Shown here piece by piece: positions 1-8,279 of a DNA stretch of 43,427 bases. The notes below the pieces were generated by a model. That model saw only the letters and a list, made by a program, of their open reading frames with translations, did no database searches and was not told where the DNA came from. The DNA is from Gammaproteobacteria bacterium. Lineage in GTDB: Bacteria; Pseudomonadota; Gammaproteobacteria; Steroidobacterales; Foliamicaceae. The stretch lies in assembly GCA_009845905.1 (NCBI GenBank), contig VXYS01000013.1, positions 162,924 to 206,350 on the forward strand, given 5' to 3'. Position 1 is the stretch's first letter. Each line of letters starts with the position of its first letter. The position numbers and the translations under genes are program-made.

Positions 1-1031
1 GCCGGGTTGGAGGACCGGTTGATGACTCTTCCCGAGGGCGTATAGACCCAGGAACCGCCGGCGCCCATGATCGTCCACATCACCAGCACCGGGACCAGGC
101 CGGGTGAAAGAATCATGAAAAGTGCGGCGAATCCGGCCAGCAGCGCGCCGCGCGATATCAGCTGGCGGCTCTTGATGCGGCGCAGGATCAGCGGCGTGGT
201 GAGGGCCGCCGCCATCGATCCGCCGCCGTAGGCGAGCATGGTCACGGCCACCAGGTAGTCCGCACCGCCGAGCACGGTGCGCACGTAATCGACGTTGTTC
301 ACCAGCACCGCGCCGCTGACCATGGCGGCGCCGAAATAGAGCACCAGCAGTGCCCGCAGACGGGGCGTGGCCAGATACGAACGTACGCCGAAGGTCACGT
401 CGTCGAGCACCTTGCCCGTGCGCTCCACCGGGGCGATCTTCGGCAGGCGGGTGATGATGATGAGCAGCGCAGAGATCAGGAACGCGGCGGAATTCAGCTC
501 GAACAACAGCTCGAAGCCGCTGCCGGCGGCCATCAGCGTGATCGCCAGCATCATGCTGCCGACCGTTTCCAGATCGTAGGCCAGGCGGGTCCAGGACAGC
601 GCCCGCGTGTAAGTGGCCTGGTCCGGCAGCACGGTGGGAATGATTGCCTGGAACACCGGCTTGAACGCCGCCGACAGCGCCTGCACGGCGAAGATCAGCA
701 GGTAGATCTGCCATTCCGTGGTCACGAAGGGCAGCAGCAGGACCAGTCCGGCACGCAGCACGTCGCTCGTCACCAGGATGCCCTTGCGCGAGGTCCGGTG
801 CGCCAGGCCGCCGCAGATCGGCGCCAGGAACACGTAGGCGATCATCTTGATCGACAGGGCCGTGGCCAGGACCGGCGCAGCCTGGCCGCCGGTCAGCCGG
901 TAGGCCAGCAGTTGCAGGCCCACGGTGCTCAGGCCCGTTCCGACCAGCGCGATGACCTGGGCCGCGAACAGCCGCCGGAAACCCGCGTAGCGGAAAGGGT
1001 TATCCCGCATCGGAAGCGTGTCCTTACTCAT
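1..1031 (-). CDS. MFS transporter, C-terminus cut by window edge
   Basis: The open frame from ATG at 1031 runs off the left edge, so 343 codons are visible and the C-terminus is missing. The product is strongly hydrophobic with repeated membrane segments. It begins MSKDTLPMRDNPFRYAGFRR, continues with a first helix (RLFAAQVIALVGTGLS), and carries the RTSRKG-type cytoplasmic loop between helices 2 and 3 typical of the major facilitator superfamily, closest in style to the EntS/MFS_3 group. The start codon overlaps the stop of the upstream CoA ligase gene (ATGA, 1028-1031), so the two are translationally coupled. The substrate cannot be read from the sequence. The context suggests a carboxylic acid or a related product; that is inference. 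Confidence 0.85.
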   Translation of the reverse strand, partial: MSKDTLPMRDNPFRYAGFRRLFAAQVIALVGTGLSTVGLQLLAYRLTGGQAAPVLATALSIKMIAYVFLAPICGGLAHRTSRKGILVTSDVLRAGLVLLLPFVTTEWQIYLLIFAVQALSAAFKPVFQAIIPTVLPDQATYTRALSWTRLAYDLETVGSMMLAITLMAAGSGFELLFELNSAAFLISALLIIITRLPKIAPVERTGKVLDDVTFGVRSYLATPRLRALLVLYFGAAMVSGAVLVNNVDYVRTVLGGADYLVAVTMLAYGGGSMAAALTTPLILRRIKSRQLISRGALLAGFAALFMILSPGLVPVLVMWTIMGAGGSWVYTPSGRVINRSSNP

Positions 1032-2545
1032 CCCCTCTCTCCATACAGCCGGCGCAGTTCCGTCTTCAGCAGCTTGCCTTGCGGGCTGATCGGCAGTTCG
1101 TTCACGATCTTCACCTGCTTCGGAATCTTATAGCGGGCCAGGTTGGCGCGGCATTGCTCCAGCACATCCTGCTCGGTCACGCGCTTGCCCTTGCGCGGCA
1201 GCACCAGCGCCATGCCGACTTCGCCCCACTTCGGATCGGGCACGCCGATCACGCCCGCCATGCTGACCGCCGGCATCCTGACGACCACGTTCTCGATCTC
1301 CACCGGATAGATGTTCTCGCCGCCGGATATGAACATGTCCTTGATCCGGTCCACGATCGTGAGAATGCCCTCGTCGTCCATGCGGGCCGCGTCGCCGGTG
1401 CGGAACCAGCCGTTCACCCGGGACGCGGCCGTGAGTTCCGGGTCGCGCCAGTATCCGGGCGTGACGCCCGGGCCCCGCAACTGGATCTCGCCCACCTCGC
1501 CGCGCGGCAGCTCATGGCCTTCGTCGTCCCCGACCTGCACCTCCACGTGCATCATCGCGTGGCCTGCCGAGCCCAGCAGCTCGCGGGCGCGGTGCGGCGG
1601 GGTCATTGTCACGCTGAAACACTCCGTCAACCCGTAGGACTGCGCCAGGGCCACGCCCTTGGCCTCCCAGGTGCGCAGCAGTTGCACGGACGCGGGAGCG
1701 CTGCCCACGCCAAGGCAGGCCAGCGCCGGAAACTCCGCGCTTTCGAATTCCGGCAACTCGCTCATCATCAGGTAGTGCGTGGGCACGCCGATGCAATGGG
1801 TGATGCCCATTTCGGCGTCCGTCAGGTAGCCGAGGCACTTGCGCGCGTCCCAGCGGGGCATCACGTTCACGCATCCGCCGTAGTGGAACAGCGACGTGCC
1901 TGCAGCGTTCAGGCCGGCCGTGTGAAACAGCGGGGCGTAGGTCAGGCTCACCGAATCCCGCGACAGGCCCGCGTGCAGGGCGCCGCACAGCACGGTGTTA
2001 TGGACCATGCGGTAGTTGTACATGACCCCCTTGGGCCTGCCCGTGGTGCCGGAGGTGTACAGCAGGCAGTTCAGGTCGTCGCCGGTCAGCGGCGGCATGA
2101 CCGCCTCCGCCTCATGACCGGCAATCAGCCGCTCGTGGTCCGAATCGCCGCCCGTGCGGCGGATCAGCAGCGCCCCGTCATTCCAGCCCTCGGCCAGAGG
2201 CGCGTATTCCTCGTCGCAGAACACGGCCTTCGGCTCGGCGTGCGAAAGCAGCTCCGCGATCTCCACCGGGTGCAGCCGCCAGTTCAGCGGCATGAACAGC
2301 GCGCCCAGCTTCCAGCAGGCGAACATGAGTTCGTAGAAGTCGGTGCTGTTGGCGGCGATGATGGCCACGCGGTCGCCCTTGCCCACGCCGTGCTCCATAG
2401 CCAACCCCGTGGCCAGGCGCATGCTTCGTTCGTTGAACCGCGCGTAGGTGAACCGGCGGCCGGTGCCGAGGTCCACGCAGGCAAGCGAGTCGGCGTTGTG
2501 CCGGGCGTGGTAGGCCAGCCAGTCGTAGACCCTGTCGCTGCTCAA
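1028..2545 (-). CDS. AMP-dependent acyl-CoA synthetase (fatty or aromatic acid CoA ligase)
   Basis: The 505-residue protein is a full-length ANL-superfamily ligase that would activate a carboxylic acid to its CoA thioester through an acyl-AMP. The phosphate-binding loop YTSGTTGRPKGV lies near residue 165. The YGLTE motif, the hinge segment GWFRTGDAARMDDEG and the C-terminal SGGENIYPVEIE and PQGKLLK motifs, including the catalytic lysine, are all present. It is cytoplasmic with no signal peptide. It overlaps the downstream MFS transporter by four bases and is divergent from the UbiD-family decarboxylase at 2645. The substrate is not determined by the motifs: medium- or long-chain fatty acids and aromatic acids are all possible. 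Confidence 0.9.
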   Translation of the reverse strand: MSSDRVYDWLAYHARHNADSLACVDLGTGRRFTYARFNERSMRLATGLAMEHGVGKGDRVAIIAANSTDFYELMFACWKLGALFMPLNWRLHPVEIAELLSHAEPKAVFCDEEYAPLAEGWNDGALLIRRTGGDSDHERLIAGHEAEAVMPPLTGDDLNCLLYTSGTTGRPKGVMYNYRMVHNTVLCGALHAGLSRDSVSLTYAPLFHTAGLNAAGTSLFHYGGCVNVMPRWDARKCLGYLTDAEMGITHCIGVPTHYLMMSELPEFESAEFPALACLGVGSAPASVQLLRTWEAKGVALAQSYGLTECFSVTMTPPHRARELLGSAGHAMMHVEVQVGDDEGHELPRGEVGEIQLRGPGVTPGYWRDPELTAASRVNGWFRTGDAARMDDEGILTIVDRIKDMFISGGENIYPVEIENVVVRMPAVSMAGVIGVPDPKWGEVGMALVLPRKGKRVTEQDVLEQCRANLARYKIPKQVKIVNELPISPQGKLLKTELRRLYGERG

Positions 2546-2644
2546 TTGGCGCTCCGCATGCGCTGGCCGGCTCCTGCCCGTGGAAAGAAACGGTAAATTG
2601 CATTAGGCTGCGCCTTTACGCAAGTACCGGCGGGAGGTTTGTTC

Positions 2645-4141
2645 ATGGCATACGAGGATTTTCGGGCATTTCTTGATCTGCTGGAGGAGCGCGACGACCT
2701 GCGCCGCATCAAGGAACCGCTTTCGGTGGGGCTGAACGAGTCCGATCTGCAGCCGCTCATGGCGCTTCTGCACAGCGGCCCCAATCGCGCCCTGATCCTT
2801 GAGAACCTGACCGGCTACAACACGCCGGACGTCCCCGTCGCATTCAATCCGTACGGTTCGCGCGAGCGCACCGCGCTGTGCATCGACGAAGAAGACGTGC
2901 TCGACGCCAAGCACAAGCTTGCGCGCGTACTTGCGGATCCCGCGAGCTGGCACAAGCCGGTGATGGTCGATCGGGAGGACGCACCGTGCAAGGAGGTCGT
3001 GATTTCCGAAAACGAGGTGTCGCTGGGCAAGCAGATTCCGCACGTCTGGTTCGGCAAGGAAGGGCCGGGCTACATCACCAACGGCATCGCGATTACCAAG
3101 GACCCCGAAACCGGCGCCCGCAACGTGGGCTGGTACCGGCATACCCAACTCTGGAACGCCCAGCATCCGGCCGGGGGCGAGTATTCGCAGCACAACCAGG
3201 ACCGCTGCCTGGCGGTTTTCGTCTACTGGAACCCGCCGATGAATCACGGCGGCCTGCACCTGGCCAAGGCCATTGCCGCGGGCAAGACCCTGGAAATCGC
3301 GATTGCCTGCAACTGCGACCCGGCGCTGCACCTGGCTTCCGCCACCGGCCTGCCGTTCGGCCAGGACGAATACGACTTTGCCGGCGGCCTGCGCGGCGCG
3401 CCGCTGGAGCTCGTGAAATGCGACACGGTGGACATCGAAGTTCCCGCCACCGCCGAATACGTGCTGGAAGGCGAGTTCCTGCCCGGCCAGCAGGAGCAGA
3501 TCGGCTGGCATTCCAATCCGCTGGGCTACTACGACGCGGTGCAGGTGTTCCCGCTGATGCAGGTCAACCACATCACCCACCGCAAGAACCCGATCTGGCA
3601 CTCGACGATGGAGATGGTGCCGCCGTTCGATCACAACTACCTGGCGCTGCTGCCGGTGGAGGGCGAAGTCCTGAGCGACCTGGGGCGCAAGATTCCCGAG
3701 GTCAAGGACGTGGTGGTTACGCCCAACATGACCTACATCGTGCAGCTCTCCGTGGACGGCGCCACCAAGCCGCATCCGGAGTTCGGCAAGTACGTATTGC
3801 ACGCCGTCTGGGGTGCGGCTGGGCGCTGGGGGCGCACGGCCAAACTGGTGATCGTGGTGGGACCGGACGTCAATCCCTACGACCTGGCTTCGGTGGAGTG
3901 GGCGATCATGACCCGGGTGCAGCCCGTGTCGGACATCATCATGAACCCTTCCGGCCAGGCTTTCGTGCTGGACCCCTCGGCGCCGAAGTCGGCCCAGGGC
4001 GTGCCGGTGCAGTCCGAGCAGATGGGCATCGACGCCACGGTGAAGATCCCCGAGCGCTTTAACGAGTACCCGGAAGTCAGCCAGGCCGATCCCGCCGACG
4101 TGGCGGCGCTGGCCAAGCGCCTGGGCGACGCGCTGGATTAG
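2645..4141 (+). CDS. UbiD-family prenylated-FMN-dependent decarboxylase
   Basis: The 498-residue protein has the length and colinear motifs of the UbiD family, which (de)carboxylates unsaturated or aromatic acids using prenylated FMN, a potassium ion and a divalent metal. Family-like segments include NVGWYRHT, MNHGGLHLAKA and YVLEGEFLPG, followed by the conserved PFGE-like region and IGWHSNPLGYYD. I chose ATG 2645 because GGGAGG (2632-2637) sits seven bases upstream; a TTG two codons earlier is the alternative. A hotdog thioesterase follows 17 bases later. With the divergent CoA ligase and transporter this looks like an acid-uptake or degradation module rather than ubiquinone synthesis, since no ubi gene is nearby. 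That functional reading is inference. UbiX, which makes the cofactor, is not in the window. Confidence 0.88.
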   Translation: MAYEDFRAFLDLLEERDDLRRIKEPLSVGLNESDLQPLMALLHSGPNRALILENLTGYNTPDVPVAFNPYGSRERTALCIDEEDVLDAKHKLARVLADPASWHKPVMVDREDAPCKEVVISENEVSLGKQIPHVWFGKEGPGYITNGIAITKDPETGARNVGWYRHTQLWNAQHPAGGEYSQHNQDRCLAVFVYWNPPMNHGGLHLAKAIAAGKTLEIAIACNCDPALHLASATGLPFGQDEYDFAGGLRGAPLELVKCDTVDIEVPATAEYVLEGEFLPGQQEQIGWHSNPLGYYDAVQVFPLMQVNHITHRKNPIWHSTMEMVPPFDHNYLALLPVEGEVLSDLGRKIPEVKDVVVTPNMTYIVQLSVDGATKPHPEFGKYVLHAVWGAAGRWGRTAKLVIVVGPDVNPYDLASVEWAIMTRVQPVSDIIMNPSGQAFVLDPSAPKSAQGVPVQSEQMGIDATVKIPERFNEYPEVSQADPADVAALAKRLGDALD

Positions 4142-4158
4142 GGCCAACAGGTTCCAGC

Positions 4159-4566
4159 ATGGCGGAGCCGGTCGACCTCTCGAAACTTCCGCGGCTGACG
4201 AGCCGCGACGCGGTCGGCGGAGAACTGGTCTCGGTGGACGCCGAGGCGGGCGTCGTAACGGCGTCCTACCGGCCCCCGCAGGAGCTGGCCAATCCGATCG
4301 GTTCGCTGCAGGGAGGCTATGCGCTTGCGATGCTCGACGACGTGAGCGGCTCCACGACCTGGTTCGGTGGCGGCGGGCGCCCGTTCACGACGGCGCAGAT
4401 CTCCGCCAACTTCCTCAAGGCCGTGCCGATGGGCGAACCGCTGCTGGGGGAGGCCCGGATCGTGCACAACGGCCGCCGCCAATCCGTGGTCGAGGCGGAA
4501 CTCAGGCGCGAGAAGGATGGCGCCGTGCTGGTCCGGGCCACGGTGATGAACGTATACCTGAAGTAA
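4159..4566 (+). CDS. PaaI/YdiI-type hotdog-fold thioesterase
   Basis: The 135-residue protein is a single hotdog domain. The segment NPIGSLQGGYALAMLDDVSG matches the central helix of PaaI-family acyl-CoA thioesterases (usual form NxxGxxHGGxxxxLxDxA). The usual histidine is replaced by glutamine, and aspartates 61/62 stand where the catalytic acid is expected. Later come FTTAQISANFLKAV and a C-terminal strand ending AVLVRATVMNVYLK. It is cytoplasmic and probably co-transcribed with the UbiD-family gene 17 bases upstream. The likely role is hydrolysis of a CoA thioester in the same pathway. The substrate is unknown. Confidence 0.85.
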   Translation: MAEPVDLSKLPRLTSRDAVGGELVSVDAEAGVVTASYRPPQELANPIGSLQGGYALAMLDDVSGSTTWFGGGGRPFTTAQISANFLKAVPMGEPLLGEARIVHNGRRQSVVEAELRREKDGAVLVRATVMNVYLK

Positions 4567-4599
4567 TGCCATCGCGATCGGGTACTTTCGGGCGCGAGC

Positions 4600-4650
4600 C
4601 CTGGGAGCGAAGGCGTCCCGCCTTCGAGTAGGGCGGGATGCCCTCCTCCC
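4600..4650. repeat. Interspersed palindromic repeat, copy 1 (overlaps nadC start)
   Basis: The element begins CCTGGGAG and contains the hairpin CGAAGGCG-TCC-CGCCTTCG, followed by a second stem (GGGC/GCCC) ending in CTCCTCCC. The same architecture recurs at 16340, 27155, 31040, 34582 and 37911, with shorter single-hairpin copies at 5500 and 14090. The ATG used for nadC (4638) lies inside it. Confidence 0.8.
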
Positions 4651-5501
4651 GATCCTCACCCGCCGCGCCCGCGGAAGCGGTGCGCGCGGACGTGCGCCGG
4701 GCGTTGCGTGAAGACGTGGGCGCCGGCGACGTATCAGCCGGATTGCTGCCTGGGGATTCGCATGCCGCGGCGGTGGTCCTCGCGCGCGAGGAGTGCGTGC
4801 TGTGCGGGCGCGACTGGTTCGAGGAAGTGTTCCGGGCCTGCGACGAGCGGATCGCGGTTCGCTGGCTAGTTGCCGAGGGCGGATCGACCACGGCGGGCGA
4901 GGCCGTATGCGAGCTGGAAGGACCGGTTCGCGGGCTGCTCAGCGGCGAGCGCTCGGGCCTGAACTTCCTGCAACTGCTGTCGGCCGTGGCAACGCAGACG
5001 CGCGCCATGGTAAAGGCGCTGGAAGGCTCCCGCGCGGTCCTTCTGGATACCCGCAAGACGCTGCCCGGCCTGCGCCAGGCGCAGAAATACGCGGTGCGCG
5101 TGGGCGGCGGAAGCAATCACCGCATGGGCCTGTACGACGCGGTCCTGCTCAAGGAAAACCACATCGCCGCGGCCGGCGGCGTGCGCCAGGCGCTCCAGGC
5201 GGCCCGAGATCGCGGCGGCAACCTGCCGGTCACCGTGGAAGTCCAGGACCTGGAAGAATTCGTCGAGGCGCTGGACGCCGGGGCCGGCTGGATCATGCTG
5301 GACAACTTCTCGCTGGATCAGCTATCCGCTGCCGTCGTTGCGCGCGACCGGCGCGGCCGCGACGTGATCCTGGAGGCCTCCGGATCCATCGGGCTGGGCA
5401 ACATTGCCGAAGTGGCGGCCACCGGCGTGGACCGCATTTCGGTGGGGGCCCTGACCAAGAACGTCAGAGCCTGCGACTTCTCGATGCGCCTGAAGGATTG
5501 A
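4638..5501 (+). CDS. nadC: Nicotinate-nucleotide pyrophosphorylase (carboxylating), NadC
   Basis: The enzyme converts quinolinate and PRPP to nicotinate mononucleotide, carbon dioxide and pyrophosphate in de novo NAD synthesis. The 287-residue product carries ALREDVGAGDVSAGLL near the N-terminus, the active-site block LDTRKTLPGLRQAQKYAV then GGGSNHRMGLYDAVLLKENH, and the phosphate-binding LEASGSIGLGNI and GVDRISVGALTK near the end. The chosen ATG and the first residues (MPSSRSSP) come from a palindromic repeat copy. GTG at 4680 or 4692 are possible alternative starts, but family alignments favour some sequence before the ALREDVG helix. A second short repeat copy abuts the stop codon, so the gene is bracketed by repeats. 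nadA and nadB are not in the window. Confidence 0.93.
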   Translation: MPSSRSSPAAPAEAVRADVRRALREDVGAGDVSAGLLPGDSHAAAVVLAREECVLCGRDWFEEVFRACDERIAVRWLVAEGGSTTAGEAVCELEGPVRGLLSGERSGLNFLQLLSAVATQTRAMVKALEGSRAVLLDTRKTLPGLRQAQKYAVRVGGGSNHRMGLYDAVLLKENHIAAAGGVRQALQAARDRGGNLPVTVEVQDLEEFVEALDAGAGWIMLDNFSLDQLSAAVVARDRRGRDVILEASGSIGLGNIAEVAATGVDRISVGALTKNVRACDFSMRLKD

Positions 5502-5525
5502 GGACGGGACGTCCTCTTTCCCAGG
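5500..5525. repeat. Interspersed palindromic repeat, short copy 2 at nadC stop
   Basis: GAGGACG-GGA-CGTCCTC followed by TTTCCCAGG, that is, the hairpin plus the inverted CCTGGGA flank of the repeat family. It overlaps the last bases of the nadC stop codon and lies in the gap to the convergent gene at 5538. It could also fold in the nadC 3' end. Confidence 0.7.
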
Positions 5526-5537
5526 TGGACGCGGTGT

Positions 5538-6161
5538 TTAGAACATCGTGCCGTGGCCGGCGCCTACCATGCTGGCGAGCATCGGAATCGAAAGCAGCGT
5601 GTTGGTGCGCGAGAACAGGAACGCGGTCCGCCGAGCCTTGTTGATTTCCTCGGCGCTGGCTTCGACCATGCCGAGCACCTTCTTCTGGTTGGGCCAGATG
5701 ACGATCCAGACGTTGAAGAGCATGATCGAGCCCAGCCAGGCGCCGACGCCGATGGTCAGGCCGTACATCGCGTCACCGCCACCGGGCATTGCGCCCAGCG
5801 TGAAGGCGTTGATGAAATCCCCCCGGTGCAGGAGGAAAGTGGCGCCAGCCAGCCAGGTGACCAGCGCGGCCCAGCGGAACCACCACAGCGCGCGGGGCGC
5901 AACGTAGCGGGTAATGGCGGCGCCGCTCGGACCCTCGTCGTCCGAAGCCGCGTCCGACAGCGCCTGGACCTGAACGAAATTGAAGTAGTAGAGCAGCCCG
6001 ATCCAGGCGATGCCTGCAAACACGTGCAGCCAGATCAGGAAGGCATTGACCGCGTTGATTCCGGCCATCGAACTGCCGGTGCCCGCCGCGATGGCCATGA
6101 TGATGAGCGAAAGTACGAGGCCGCCGACGAGTGTGCCTGTCAGGGTGTTCAATGGGTTCAT
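5538..6161 (-). CDS. PuuD-like (urate hydroxylase N-terminal type) membrane protein
   Basis: The 207-residue integral membrane protein has about five or six hydrophobic segments. The segments AFLIWLHVFAGIAWIGLLYY, YFNFVQV, APRALWWFRWAALVTWLAGA and IMLFNVWIVIWPNQKKVLG resemble the membrane domain of PuuD-type urate hydroxylases (Urate_ox_N family). In PuuD that domain is fused to a C-terminal cytochrome c. Here there is no heme-binding CxxCH and the protein ends soon after the last helix, so only the membrane part is present. The ATG is preceded by AGGGG. It is divergent from the small membrane protein at 6264. Its function is unknown. Histidine residues in the first helices could bind heme, which is inference. 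Confidence 0.65.
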   Translation of the reverse strand: MNPLNTLTGTLVGGLVLSLIIMAIAAGTGSSMAGINAVNAFLIWLHVFAGIAWIGLLYYFNFVQVQALSDAASDDEGPSGAAITRYVAPRALWWFRWAALVTWLAGATFLLHRGDFINAFTLGAMPGGGDAMYGLTIGVGAWLGSIMLFNVWIVIWPNQKKVLGMVEASAEEINKARRTAFLFSRTNTLLSIPMLASMVGAGHGTMF

Positions 6162-6263
6162 AACGTCCCCTCTACGTTAAATTCCGAAGCGCCGATTGTG
6201 CCACAAATGGTTTACAGCTAAATTTCATTGCTCCGGGTTATTGTCGAAAAGGGGCAGCGCATC

Positions 6264-6674
6264 GTGAGCATTATTCAACGCATTCTAGGGGCCTATTCCG
6301 TGGCCATTGCCGCCGTCGTCGGCATATTGTTCTTCCTGACTCCGGTCTATGACGACGGCAGCACCGGCTATCCCACCTGGGTGGTCGTCAACTGGTTCAT
6401 GGCGCCGGCCGTCCTGATCGCCCTGGCGGCGAGTTTCTCGTGGAAGCTGGGGCTCAACAGGGACGGAACAGGCGACGCTGATCTCAGGCGTTCCATCGAA
6501 GTCAACACACTCTTCTACAGCGCGCTGATACTGGCCTTGTGGTATCTCTCGAACTGGTTCGGCGACATGGTCGGCCGGGAAGTGCCGCTGCTCTGGTCCT
6601 TCATCGACCCCCTGTATGTGGCCGTGACCGGCGCCTGCGGCGTGCGCCTCTGGCGCTCCGCCGGCTCCGGGTAA
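6264..6674 (+). CDS. Small membrane protein of unknown function
   Basis: The 136-residue protein has four predicted hydrophobic segments (SVAIAAVVGILFFL, NWFMAPAVLIALAASFSW, FYSALILALWYLSNWF and a last segment around PLYVAVTGACGVRLW). I do not recognise the family. I chose GTG 6264 because AAGGGG lies about nine bases upstream and the protein then starts MSIIQRILGAYS; a TTG 12 codons earlier (6228) is possible but adds a charged stretch with no ribosome site. It is divergent from the PuuD-like membrane protein, so the two may share the control region 6162-6263. Confidence 0.6.
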   Translation: MSIIQRILGAYSVAIAAVVGILFFLTPVYDDGSTGYPTWVVVNWFMAPAVLIALAASFSWKLGLNRDGTGDADLRRSIEVNTLFYSALILALWYLSNWFGDMVGREVPLLWSFIDPLYVAVTGACGVRLWRSAGSG

Positions 6675-6831
6675 CAACAAAGGCCACGTAATCTGTCATA
6701 ATGCGCCCGCGAACGCGCAAATAAGCCGCGCCATGTTTTCTCGCAGCAGGTGACTGAATCGGTCCTCCCCTGCATTCCCCCGCGCTGAATACCTGTTACA
6801 TCCCATTCCTGGACCGAGGAGTCCTACCCGT

Positions 6832-8214
6832 ATGTCTTTTCAATCCCGCTCGACGCGCAGGCCTTCCGGCCGCGGGTCGAATCGCCGGTCGTCCGGCCGC
6901 AAGCAGCGCTTTGATGTCGCGTGCTCGAACTGCAATGCCGCAACGGTCGTTCCGTTTCGGCCAAAGCCCGGCCGGCCCGTGTACTGCCGGCCCTGCTTTG
7001 ACAAACTTCGTAACGACCGGTCCGCGGCCAGAGAGGAAGCCGTTAACGATCCGCTTGCCTCGAACCATCCACCCGCCGGTCACGCCGCCAATGGCGCAAA
7101 GGCATTCCCCGGCATGCTGATGAAGCCCGCCACCCGCGCGGCGATTGCCGCCATGGGCATCGCAGAGCCGACACCCATTCAGGAGCGGTGCATTCCCCAT
7201 TTGCTGAAAGGCCGGGACGTGATCGGCCAGGCGCGCACCGGATCCGGCAAGACACTGGCCTTTGCCGTGCCCATGGTCGAATGTTGCGATCCCTCCATTC
7301 GCAAGGTGCAGGCACTGGTGCTCGTGCCCACCCGGGAGCTGGCGATCCAGGTTGCGTCGGTTACCGAGGCGCTGGTTGCGGAGCAACGGCTCAATGTGAC
7401 GCTGTTGTACGGCGGCCGGTCGGCCCGGCCCCAGCAGGCTGCGTTGCGCCGCGGCTCGCAGATCGTCATCGGTACGCCGGGCCGCACACTGGATCATCTT
7501 CGGCAAGGCGTGCTGGATCTTTGCTCGGTGCGTTTCCTGGTGCTCGACGAAGCCGATGAGATGCTCGACAAGGGGTTCGCTCCCGATGTCGAAGCCATTC
7601 TGCGCCGCACCCCTGCCCAACGGACGACCGCGCTGTTTTCCGCAACCGTTCCTTCCTGGGTGGAGAAGACGGCCAGGAAGCACCAGCGCGACCCGGTCAT
7701 CGTGGAGGTTGACGCCGACACCAAGTCATTGCCCTGTGTGGAGCACCTGGTTTATACGATCAAGCGGGCCGACAAGTCCAAGGCGCTTCAAACGCTGCTG
7801 AACCAACGTGACGGCGACCCGGTCATCGTCTTCGGCAGAACCAAGCACGGCGTCAGGAAGCTGGCGCGCCAACTCGACGGGCTGGGATATCCGGTGGGAG
7901 CTCTGCAAGGCAATCTCAGTCAGAATGCGCGCGAGCGGGTGATGGCGGCGTTCCGGTCCGGCGCCACGCCGATCCTGGTGGCAACCAATGTCGCCGCGCG
8001 CGGCCTGGACGTGAAAGGTGTCGATCGGGTCATCAACTACGACCTGCCGGAATCGCAGCAGTATTTCACCCACCGGGTCGGGCGCACCGGCCGTATGGGG
8101 CGCGCCGGCGAGGCGGTGACGTTCATCACGCCGGATGAAGAGTCAAAATGGCGAGAGATCGAACGCGGCCTCGGACGCCGGTTCACGCGCAAGCCCTGGC
8201 GCAGGGCGGCGTAG
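6832..8214 (+). CDS. DEAD-box ATP-dependent RNA helicase with N-terminal CxxC-x17-CxxC zinc ribbon
   Basis: The 460-residue protein contains the complete DEAD-box set: TPIQERCIPHLL (Q motif), ARTGSGKT (Walker A, about residues 134-141), PTRELA, TPGR, DEAD (239-242), SAT (270-272), VATNVAARGLDVKG and HRVGRTGRMG. It would unwind short RNA duplexes in ribosome assembly or RNA decay. An added N-terminal domain has cysteines 31, 34, 52 and 55 in a CxxC-x17-CxxC arrangement within a basic Arg/Ser-rich lead, so it probably binds zinc and may contact RNA. The C-terminal tail after motif VI is short. GAGGAG lies about ten bases before the ATG. The 157-base upstream gap (6675-6831) has no gene and could form a long leader, as is common for cold-responsive helicases; that is inference. 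Confidence 0.92.
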   Translation: MSFQSRSTRRPSGRGSNRRSSGRKQRFDVACSNCNAATVVPFRPKPGRPVYCRPCFDKLRNDRSAAREEAVNDPLASNHPPAGHAANGAKAFPGMLMKPATRAAIAAMGIAEPTPIQERCIPHLLKGRDVIGQARTGSGKTLAFAVPMVECCDPSIRKVQALVLVPTRELAIQVASVTEALVAEQRLNVTLLYGGRSARPQQAALRRGSQIVIGTPGRTLDHLRQGVLDLCSVRFLVLDEADEMLDKGFAPDVEAILRRTPAQRTTALFSATVPSWVEKTARKHQRDPVIVEVDADTKSLPCVEHLVYTIKRADKSKALQTLLNQRDGDPVIVFGRTKHGVRKLARQLDGLGYPVGALQGNLSQNARERVMAAFRSGATPILVATNVAARGLDVKGVDRVINYDLPESQQYFTHRVGRTGRMGRAGEAVTFITPDEESKWREIERGLGRRFTRKPWRRAA

Positions 8215-8279
8215 CGGACAGCCGGGAGGCGGCGGGTAGCCTATAATTGCCGGATTCGTTTGAAATTCACTCCAGGGCC

